This document shows positions 1-5,406 of a stretch of 5,406 nucleotides of DNA, in pieces. The translations under genes and the position numbers were made by a program. The first letter of the stretch is position 1. Each line of letters opens with the position of its first letter. Source of the stretch: an uncultured Pseudomonadota bacterium (lineage in GTDB: Bacteria; Pseudomonadota; Gammaproteobacteria; Methylococcales; Methylomonadaceae). The notes under the pieces were generated by a model, which made no database searches, was not told the origin of the DNA, and saw nothing but the letters and a program-made list of their open reading frames with translations. Where the stretch lies: positions 1 through 5,406 of the forward strand of contig CAIVBX010000355.1 of assembly GCA_903904275.1 (NCBI GenBank), written 5' to 3'.

Positions 1-525
1 CAAACGTTGCCAGAAAAATTCGCTAATTTGTTAGACTCTCAAAAATTTAAAATCATTTTACATCCTAAATCACGCGGCAACGGTCGAGAATGGGATTTGA
101 ATCATTTTATTTCGTTGATAGAAATACTTGATACGGAGAAATTTCAAATTTTTGTATCGGGAACGGAAAATGATAAAGCCGCGTTGCAACCGTTACTCGA
201 CAAAGTAGGACATCGAATAACAAATATCATTGGTGTGATGACACTTTCGGAATTTATTTCTTTTATTGCGGCTTGTGATGGTTTAGTGGCTTCTGGAACA
301 GGACCAGTTCATGTTGCAGCGGCATTGCAAAAACATTCACTAGGGATTTATCCACCGATGCCACCAATTCATCCCGTTCGCTGGCAACCTATTGGAAATC
401 ATGCTCAATTTTTTGTCGTTGATAAGAATTGTCATGCTTGTCGTCCTGCCAAAACACATTGTCAATGTACCCAAGAAATAACGCCTGCTGCAATTAAAAA
501 AGCATTAGATTTCGTTTCTTTATAA
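1..525 (+). CDS. GT9-family (ADP-heptose/LPS heptosyltransferase-like) glycosyltransferase, C-terminal part, 5' end outside window
   Basis: The reading frame is open from base 1 to TAA at 523-525, giving 174 visible residues. GT9 enzymes are usually about 330-360 residues, so roughly the N-terminal half (acceptor-side Rossmann domain) is missing. The TTG at 7 is in frame but is probably internal, because it lies in the middle of the fold. What is seen is the nucleotide-sugar-binding C-terminal domain. It starts with a strand and loop (KIILHPKSRGNGREW, visible residues 17-31), then FQIFVSGTEND (48-58), MTLSEFISFIAACDGLV (80-96) and the signature SGTGPVHVAAAL (98-109). A Cys-rich tail follows: C144, C147, C154, C156. 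Family members transfer heptose or related sugars from ADP/NDP donors to LPS core or other glycans at the cytoplasmic face of the inner membrane. The donor and acceptor here cannot be assigned. The channel gene follows after 11 bp on the same strand, suggesting co-transcription. Confidence 0.88.
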   Translation, partial: QTLPEKFANLLDSQKFKIILHPKSRGNGREWDLNHFISLIEILDTEKFQIFVSGTENDKAALQPLLDKVGHRITNIIGVMTLSEFISFIAACDGLVASGTGPVHVAAALQKHSLGIYPPMPPIHPVRWQPIGNHAQFFVVDKNCHACRPAKTHCQCTQEITPAAIKKALDFVSL

Positions 526-536
526 TTTGGAATTTT

Positions 537-3500
537 ATGAATCGAATTTTGCTTTTTTGTTTTTTATTTTTAGTTTCGACATTCAGTTTAGGTGCAAATG
601 TTCCAGTCCAAACTGACAATATCACGCCCGAATTTATTCAAAGCAAAATTGACGCATTGAACACTCGGCAAGGCTTAGATGAAACAGCAAAAACAGCGAT
701 TCTTAAACAATATCAAGCTGCACAAGATAATTTAACAACCAATTCTCAGGCACTTGCTCAAATCAACGCTTTTAACGCAGCACTTCATCAAGCACCTATA
801 AAAACAAAAGCACAGCAAAAAGACATTGAACAAATCACTGCGAAACTCGGCAAACAAAAAATTGAAGATTTTCGACAAATTCCCATTGAAGAATTAGAAC
901 AACGGCTGATTATTGAAAAGGGCAAAATTAGTCAGTTTGATGAACAATCTAAAAAACTTGAAACGGATTTAGTTTTGCAAGATAGCCGTCCTCATTTAAT
1001 TCGAGAAGAAACAGTTGCCGCACAACAATTGATTGATGAAACTCACAAAAAACTGGAGTTACCTGCCGCACCAACGAATTTAAAACTTGAATATGAAGCG
1101 CAACAACTGTATTTCAAAACCGTTATTGAAATGCAGACGACAGAATTAAAACTCCTAGAAGCAGAAGCAATTAGTCAACCTGCTCGTTTGGAATTGTTAA
1201 AAAGTACCATTCAATGGCTCGATGTCCAAAAAACAGCTCTTTCGCCTGTTGTGTCAGCAATTGAAAATTTAGTTTTTGATTTGCATTCACAAGAAGCTAA
1301 AAAAATGGAGGACACGCTTAGTCAAACAGAAAAGGAAATTGAAGGAAAACATCCGTTAATTCAACAATATACCCGCCAAAATATTCAATACAGTCGAGAT
1401 TTACAAGCGATAACGACAAAAATTGAACAAATAAATGACCAAAAAACACAAATTGAGAATCAAACTACAGACATTGAAAACAAATTTAAAAGTGCAGATA
1501 AAAAAATTAGTTTAGCGAGTTTAAGTCCTGCTTTAGGGAAAATACTGCGTGAACAACGGCGGAGTTTGACATCTAAAAATGAAATGTCTGTTGAATCGCA
1601 AAAGCTCGAAAACGAAACTGCATTAGTTAGTTTGGCGCAATTCAAAGTGGAAGACCGTCAAAAATTGTTATTGAATTTGGATGATGCGCTGAAACAAATG
1701 ATGATTTTAGATGTTGAGCCGATGTTGCCTTTTGAACAAAGGATGATGATTCAAGCGGAATTGCGCGTGCTGTTAAATTCTCAAAAAGAGTTGCTCAACA
1801 AATTGGCTGTAGCGGATACGACTTATTTGCGAGCGTTAGGTGATTTAGATTTTGCACGTCAACAAAAACTCGCGCAAGCAACAAAATTTGCGGCGTATTT
1901 AGATGAGCGATTGTTGTGGGTAATGAGTTCTGAACCTATCAATATGGACACGCTAACGGGACTTTTGCATTCAGGACAATGGCTTTTTTCACCCAAAAAT
2001 GGGTTAGATTTATTAACCGAAACAATAAGTATTTTTTGGCAAAATTTATTGTTAACCAGCGTAGCAATAGGTTTTTTGGTTTTATTAAATTGTTTGAAAA
2101 TTTGGACAAAATCACCTGAAAAAATCACGCTAACTGATTTACATCGTTGGCACACAGATCATTTTTATTTCACAATGCAAGTTTTGCTGCATTGCATTTT
2201 GTGCGTAGCAACAATTCCTACCGCGCTTTATTTGTGGGGTAGTTTTTTAACGCATAACAGTTCAATTGATTTCACTTTTTCAATCGGGTCAGGGCTTAAA
2301 AAAGTCGCGATTTCGTTTTTTATTATTACATTTTGCCTTGCCTTTTTTTCATCTGAAGGCATCGCACGACGACATTTTCAGTGGCAAAAAAGCACTGTAG
2401 CATTATTGTATCGACAGTTTTTGTGGTTAAAATTTTTGGTATTGCCCGCGACATTTTTAATTCATACAGCAAATGCGTCAAAGTTTTCTGAATACAGCGA
2501 TTCACTTGGTCGTTTTTCGTTGTTAATTATGTTGGTAGCCGTCGCAATTTTTATGGCAAATTTGCTGCACCCAAAACGAGGTTTAATACCTGAAAAGTGG
2601 CAGGGATTTTTACGTTATGCAGTGTATTTTCTAGTGATTATTGTGCCGTTGGTGATTATCGGTTTTGCCATAACAGGTTATTATTTAAGCGCGTTAGAAT
2701 TGCAAGAAAAATTCATTAGCACATTGCGTATTTTGATAATTGCCGTCATTGTGCATGAAATTTTGTTTCGATGGTTATCGTTGGTGAATCGACAATTAGC
2801 GTTAAAAAATGCCGCGCAACATCGTGATTTGCAGGATAAACACACGCCCATTTTAGATGATGAATTGCCGTTAGATATTCCCAAAATTAACGCACAAACC
2901 CGAAAATTACTACACGTTATCTTAACGTTGGCGATACTTTTAGGCGTTTGGTTGATTTGGAAAAACATTTTGCCCGCGTTTTCATTTTTAGACCACATTG
3001 TTTTATGGCAACACAAAACCATTATTGATAATCAAGAAAGTTATGAACCGATTACGCTGACAAATCTGTTGTTTGCAGGTTTATATTTATTTATGGCGAT
3101 TGTCGCAGTGCGAAATTTTTACGGTGTGTTGGAGTTATTCATTTTTCGACATTGGGAAATTGAAACAGGTAGTCGTTATGCAATCAATCAATTGTCGAAA
3201 TACTTATTTGTCACAGTGGCGTTTATCTCGATTGCCAATGAATTGGGCGGCAGTTGGTCACAAGTACAATTTTTAGTTGCCGCATTAGGCGTAGGTTTGG
3301 GATTTGGCTTACAAGAGATTTTTGCGAATTTAGTTTCAGGCATTATTTTGTTATTTGAACGTCCTATTCGCGTTGGCGATATTGTGACGATTGGTGATGT
3401 CACAGGCACAGTTTGTCGTATTCAAATGCGAGCAACAACGTTAATTGATAATGACCAAAAAGAATTGATTGTGCCGAATAAAACGTTTATTACCAGTCAA

Positions 3501-3824
3501 TTAACCAATTGGACATTAAGTGATGCAACGACACGAATTGTATTACCGATTGGGATTGCTTTTGGTTCGGATGTTAAATTTGCTCACGATTTGATGCTGA
3601 AAGTAGTGCGAGAAACGCCGTTGATTTTAGAAAATCCTGAAGCGTTTGTTGTCTTTGTGGGTTTTGGTGATAGTTCACTGAATTTTTCAATTCGCGCGTT
3701 TGTCAGCGAACCGATGCACCGTTGGATAGTCATTCACGATTTGAATATGCGTTTAGAACGCGCGTTGCGAGAAAATAAAATTGAAATTCCATATCCGCAA
3801 CGCGAAGTGCGTATGAGGGCGTAA
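537..3824 (+). CDS. mscK: MscK/KefA-type large mechanosensitive channel (MscS superfamily)
   Basis: This 1095-residue protein has the full MscK/MscM architecture; E. coli MscK is about 1120 residues. Residues 1-20 form a Sec signal peptide (hydrophobic core ILLFCFLFLV, likely cleavage near SLGA-N). Residues about 25-460 are a Gln/Lys/Glu-rich, coiled-coil periplasmic domain of the MscS_porin type. About eleven membrane segments follow, near 499-520, 546-570, 586-604, 626-645, 660-677, 691-715, 728-747, 788-808, 840-862, 885-901 and the pore helix at about 911-940. The pore region reads ALGVGLGFGLQEIFANLVSG and leads into the beta domain (ERPIRVGD, TGTV, RATTLIDNDQKELIVPNK). The alpha/beta vestibule ends in IPYPQREVRMRA. 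Family members gate on membrane tension and release solutes during hypo-osmotic shock. The vestibule (TTRIVLPIGIAFGSD, FGDSSLNF, HDLN) reads more like MscK than MscM, but the paralogue cannot be proven. The ATG start is supported by the signal peptide and a weak GGA at 529-531, five bases upstream. Any K+ regulation is unknown. Confidence 0.93.
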   Translation: MNRILLFCFLFLVSTFSLGANVPVQTDNITPEFIQSKIDALNTRQGLDETAKTAILKQYQAAQDNLTTNSQALAQINAFNAALHQAPIKTKAQQKDIEQITAKLGKQKIEDFRQIPIEELEQRLIIEKGKISQFDEQSKKLETDLVLQDSRPHLIREETVAAQQLIDETHKKLELPAAPTNLKLEYEAQQLYFKTVIEMQTTELKLLEAEAISQPARLELLKSTIQWLDVQKTALSPVVSAIENLVFDLHSQEAKKMEDTLSQTEKEIEGKHPLIQQYTRQNIQYSRDLQAITTKIEQINDQKTQIENQTTDIENKFKSADKKISLASLSPALGKILREQRRSLTSKNEMSVESQKLENETALVSLAQFKVEDRQKLLLNLDDALKQMMILDVEPMLPFEQRMMIQAELRVLLNSQKELLNKLAVADTTYLRALGDLDFARQQKLAQATKFAAYLDERLLWVMSSEPINMDTLTGLLHSGQWLFSPKNGLDLLTETISIFWQNLLLTSVAIGFLVLLNCLKIWTKSPEKITLTDLHRWHTDHFYFTMQVLLHCILCVATIPTALYLWGSFLTHNSSIDFTFSIGSGLKKVAISFFIITFCLAFFSSEGIARRHFQWQKSTVALLYRQFLWLKFLVLPATFLIHTANASKFSEYSDSLGRFSLLIMLVAVAIFMANLLHPKRGLIPEKWQGFLRYAVYFLVIIVPLVIIGFAITGYYLSALELQEKFISTLRILIIAVIVHEILFRWLSLVNRQLALKNAAQHRDLQDKHTPILDDELPLDIPKINAQTRKLLHVILTLAILLGVWLIWKNILPAFSFLDHIVLWQHKTIIDNQESYEPITLTNLLFAGLYLFMAIVAVRNFYGVLELFIFRHWEIETGSRYAINQLSKYLFVTVAFISIANELGGSWSQVQFLVAALGVGLGFGLQEIFANLVSGIILLFERPIRVGDIVTIGDVTGTVCRIQMRATTLIDNDQKELIVPNKTFITSQLTNWTLSDATTRIVLPIGIAFGSDVKFAHDLMLKVVRETPLILENPEAFVVFVGFGDSSLNFSIRAFVSEPMHRWIVIHDLNMRLERALRENKIEIPYPQREVRMRA

Positions 3825-3826
3825 AA

Positions 3827-5206
3827 TTATTTTTTTAACGCATGGCTGGCTAGATTTTTCCCTAAATCCCAAATCGCGCCGCCCATTTTGTGTGTTTCGG
3901 CAATGGTTTTATCGAATGCACTGATAATTGTGTCATGGTCTTTTTGAGTTAAATTGAGCGGTGGTAATAATTTCACCACGTTCATACCGTGACCTGCGAC
4001 TTGCGTCAAAATGTGATGTTCTTTGAATAATGGAATTGTCACCATTTGACAGAAAAGTCCTTTATTTGCAGCTTCGAGCATTGCCCAGCCTGCTTTAAGT
4101 TTTAAACTTTTCGGCGATTGAAATTCAACAGCAATCATCATTCCTTTGCCGCGAGCTTCTTTGAGTAATTCGTAACGCGAAGTCATGGCGTTTAAATTGT
4201 CGATAATGTTCGTGCCGACTTTTAAGCTGTTTTCGACTAAGTTTTCATTTTTCATAACTTCCAACGTCGCCAAACCTGCCGCCATTGCCATGTTGTTTTT
4301 TGCGAATGTCGAACCGTGAACAACGGCTCTATCCATGCGGTTATAAACGGTGTCCATAATTTTTGTTGTAATTGCTACGCCACCCACTGGCACAAATCCA
4401 CCTGATAACGCTTTTGCCATACAAATCATATCGGGTTGAACGTTCCAATGGTCAATTGCCCAGAATTTCCCTGTGCGACCTAAACCTGTTTGCACTTCGT
4501 CTTCAACAAACAATGTTCCGTATTTTTGGCATAAACGTTGAACTTCAGGTAAATAATTATCGTCAGGCACGTTTACGCCTTTGCCTTGAATCGGTTCGAC
4601 GATAAATGCCGCAACATCTTTGTTACTCAAGGCTTTTTCGAGAGCGACTAAATCATTAAACGGAATCGCTTCGCAATTTGGCAATAATGTTCCAAAACCT
4701 TCGCGGAAAATATTTTCGCCGTTGAGCGATAATGCGCCCATCGTTAAGCCGTGATAACCGTGGTCACAGAACACGATTTTGTCGCGTTTAGTTGTGAAAC
4801 GGGCAAATTTAATCGCCGCTTCAACCGCTTCTGTTCCTGAATTACAGAAAAACATTTTGGTTAAATTTTCAGGCGTGGTTTTGAGAATTTCTTTTGCTAG
4901 CAAACCGCTCAAAATTGAAACGTCGAGTTGCACTAAATTCGGCAATTCTAAAGTCAGTGTTTCTTTTAAGGCTTCGATGACGGTTGGGTGATTTCGCCCG
5001 ATGGCAAACACGCCGAAACCGCTGAGTAAATCGAGATATTCTGTGCCTTCTTGGTCATAAAGATATTGTCCGACTGCTTTTTTATAGTGGCGGTCGTAAC
5101 CAATGGTTTTTAAAACACGCACCATTTGGTTGTTTAAAAATTGTTCGTGCAAATCGAATTTGTCGTTGCTGTGTTCGTTTAATAAGGTTTCGATACTAAA
5201 GGTCAT
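3827..5206 (-). CDS. Class III PLP-dependent aminotransferase, substrate unknown
   Basis: This complete 459-residue, fold-type I aminotransferase belongs to the ornithine/acetylornithine/putrescine aminotransferase class, whose members are usually 400-460 residues. The PLP site is intact: NSGTEA (residues 122-127) for the phosphate, HGYHG (149-153) with Y151 stacking on the ring, and VEPIQ (203-207). D236 in EDEVQTGLGRTG pairs with the pyridine nitrogen, K265 in MAKALSGG forms the Schiff base, and T300 in HGSTF binds the phosphate from the partner subunit. The N-terminal stretch (QMVRVLKTIGYDRHYKKAVG) followed by LSGFGVFAIGRNHP supports the ATG at 5206, although no clear Shine-Dalgarno sequence precedes it. 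Two motifs differ from classical ornithine aminotransferases: QGKGVNVP where QGEAGVVVP is typical, and STFAKNN where STFGGNP is typical. A distinct subgroup is therefore likely. One unproven possibility is the hopanoid-linked aminotransferase HpnO; no hopanoid gene is visible here. The gene converges on the channel gene with 2 bp between the stops. Confidence 0.93.
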   Translation of the reverse strand: MTFSIETLLNEHSNDKFDLHEQFLNNQMVRVLKTIGYDRHYKKAVGQYLYDQEGTEYLDLLSGFGVFAIGRNHPTVIEALKETLTLELPNLVQLDVSILSGLLAKEILKTTPENLTKMFFCNSGTEAVEAAIKFARFTTKRDKIVFCDHGYHGLTMGALSLNGENIFREGFGTLLPNCEAIPFNDLVALEKALSNKDVAAFIVEPIQGKGVNVPDDNYLPEVQRLCQKYGTLFVEDEVQTGLGRTGKFWAIDHWNVQPDMICMAKALSGGFVPVGGVAITTKIMDTVYNRMDRAVVHGSTFAKNNMAMAAGLATLEVMKNENLVENSLKVGTNIIDNLNAMTSRYELLKEARGKGMMIAVEFQSPKSLKLKAGWAMLEAANKGLFCQMVTIPLFKEHHILTQVAGHGMNVVKLLPPLNLTQKDHDTIISAFDKTIAETHKMGGAIWDLGKNLASHALKK

Positions 5207-5209
5207 AGT

Positions 5210-5225
5210 TTTTAAATATTTAAAA
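5210..5225. repeat. 16-bp perfect AT-only palindrome just upstream of the aminotransferase start
   Basis: The sequence TTTTAAATATTTAAAA equals its own reverse complement and ends four bases before the aminotransferase ATG on the minus strand. It could overlap a -10-like element (TAAATA or TATTTA on the minus strand), but no good -35 lies at 16-18 bp spacing, and a promoter there would leave an almost absent leader. It could also be an operator, or simply chance in AT-rich DNA. The palindrome is seen directly; any function is inference. Confidence 0.3.
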
Positions 5226-5250
5226 GTTAGGAAAGGCTGAAAGATACTGG

Positions 5251-5320
5251 TTAAATTTTAATTTCATACGAAACACCTGATTTCACTTTTTTGAAAAGTT
5301 CGACTGCATTTTGAGAGTAT
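5251..5320 (-). other. Possible frame-shifted continuation of the right-edge gene
   Basis: Directly after the stop at 5321, the minus-strand frame offset by +1 reads YSQNAVELFKKVKSGVSYEI and then KI before TAA at 5253-5251. This looks like a plausible amphipathic C-terminus with normal codons, while the other two minus-strand frames here hit stops. Upstream of 5320 this same frame has poor, rare-codon content. If it is real, the gene at the right edge carries a one-base insertion near the AAAA run at 5330-5333, and its natural stop would lie 44 bp before the aminotransferase ATG. With only about 23 codons, chance cannot be excluded. Confidence 0.25.
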
Positions 5321-5406
5321 TTATGAGGTTTTAGCTTGACCAGTTTTAACTTGTGCATGAAATTCATTGTCGCTGGATTTAATATCAACATTTTTATCTT
5401 CTTTGA
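5321..5406 (-). CDS. 3' end of an unidentified gene entering from the right edge
   Basis: On the minus strand a frame is open from the window edge (first full codon at 5404-5402) to TAA at 5323-5321, giving 27 codons. The visible C-terminus contains VDIKSSDNEFHAQVKTGQAK and is hydrophilic. Its codons are the common ones of the neighbouring genes, and many start with G (gaa, gat, gtt, gca, ggt, gct), as expected of a coding frame. The other minus-strand frame open here is rich in ata, aag, cta and ctg. The family cannot be recognised from so short a tail. The same-strand aminotransferase begins 114 bp downstream, so the two could be co-transcribed. After the stop, the coding character appears to continue in a frame shifted by one base to 5251, so the true end of the gene is uncertain. 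Confidence 0.4.
   Translation of the reverse strand, partial: KEDKNVDIKSSDNEFHAQVKTGQAKTS

Noticed and set aside
7..9. TTG as the true start of the glycosyltransferase
   Set aside because: The frame is open to the left edge, and starting here would remove the whole N-terminal half of a two-domain GT9 fold, so the gene is better read as cut by the window.
1460..3409. Several open frames of 60-113 codons antisense to or out of frame with the channel gene
   Set aside because: They lie wholly inside a clearly conserved channel gene, are Cys/Ser/Asn-rich with no recognisable domain, and have the composition of shadow frames.
3819..3841. Possible bidirectional terminator hairpin between the convergent genes (GCGT paired with ACGC, plus AAAA with TTTT)
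   Set aside because: The GC part of the stem is only four base pairs, the rest is A/T with a bulged A, and no proper T-run follows a stable stem on either strand.
4372..4991. Plus-strand open frames of 70-77 codons inside the aminotransferase gene
   Set aside because: They are antisense to conserved active-site-bearing sequence, show no family features and have no start signals.
5285..5299. Small inverted repeat ACTTTT-TTG-AAAAGT as a terminator for the right-edge gene
   Set aside because: The stem is short and AT-rich with a 3-base loop and no T-tract after it. It also falls within the possible continuation of the coding frame.
5357..5406. Plus-strand start (ATG at 5357) reading MKFIVAGFNINIFIFF to the window edge
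   Set aside because: It is the exact antisense, in codon register, of the charged minus-strand frame, which naturally gives a hydrophobic shadow. It also lacks a Shine-Dalgarno sequence or a good promoter.

Overview
The window looks like an ordinary stretch of an AT-rich Gram-negative genome, most likely a proteobacterium and plausibly a gammaproteobacterium. It carries the end of an ADP-heptose-type (GT9) glycosyltransferase, which points to lipopolysaccharide. It also carries a giant MscK-type mechanosensitive channel with a large periplasmic domain, an architecture typical of proteobacteria. No rRNA, tRNA, CRISPR array, insertion sequence or phage gene is visible. The genus cannot be named from the sequence alone.

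Layout from left to right. Bases 1-525 (+) are the C-terminal half of a GT9 glycosyltransferase whose start lies off the left edge. Eleven bases after its stop, bases 537-3824 (+) encode a complete 1095-residue MscK/KefA-family channel, so the two are probably one envelope-related transcription unit. Bases 3827-5206 (-) encode a complete 459-residue class III PLP-dependent aminotransferase that converges on the channel gene. The two stop codons are only 2 bp apart. Bases 5207-5250 are a short AT-rich leader upstream of the aminotransferase and contain a 16-bp palindrome. From about 5251 to the right edge the minus strand again looks coding: one frame ends at 5321, and a second, offset by one base, runs on to a stop at 5251. 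This may be the 3' end of an unidentified gene carrying a one-base frame disruption.

The two plus-strand genes fit together functionally: outer-envelope glycan assembly, and protection of the cell from osmotic downshock. The aminotransferase is on the other strand and has no evident link to them. Its active site is intact, but two substrate- or cofactor-side motifs differ from classical ornithine/acetylornithine aminotransferases, so its substrate is open. I found no convincing novel system. The points most worth a second look are the right-edge frame change and the aminotransferase motif variants.
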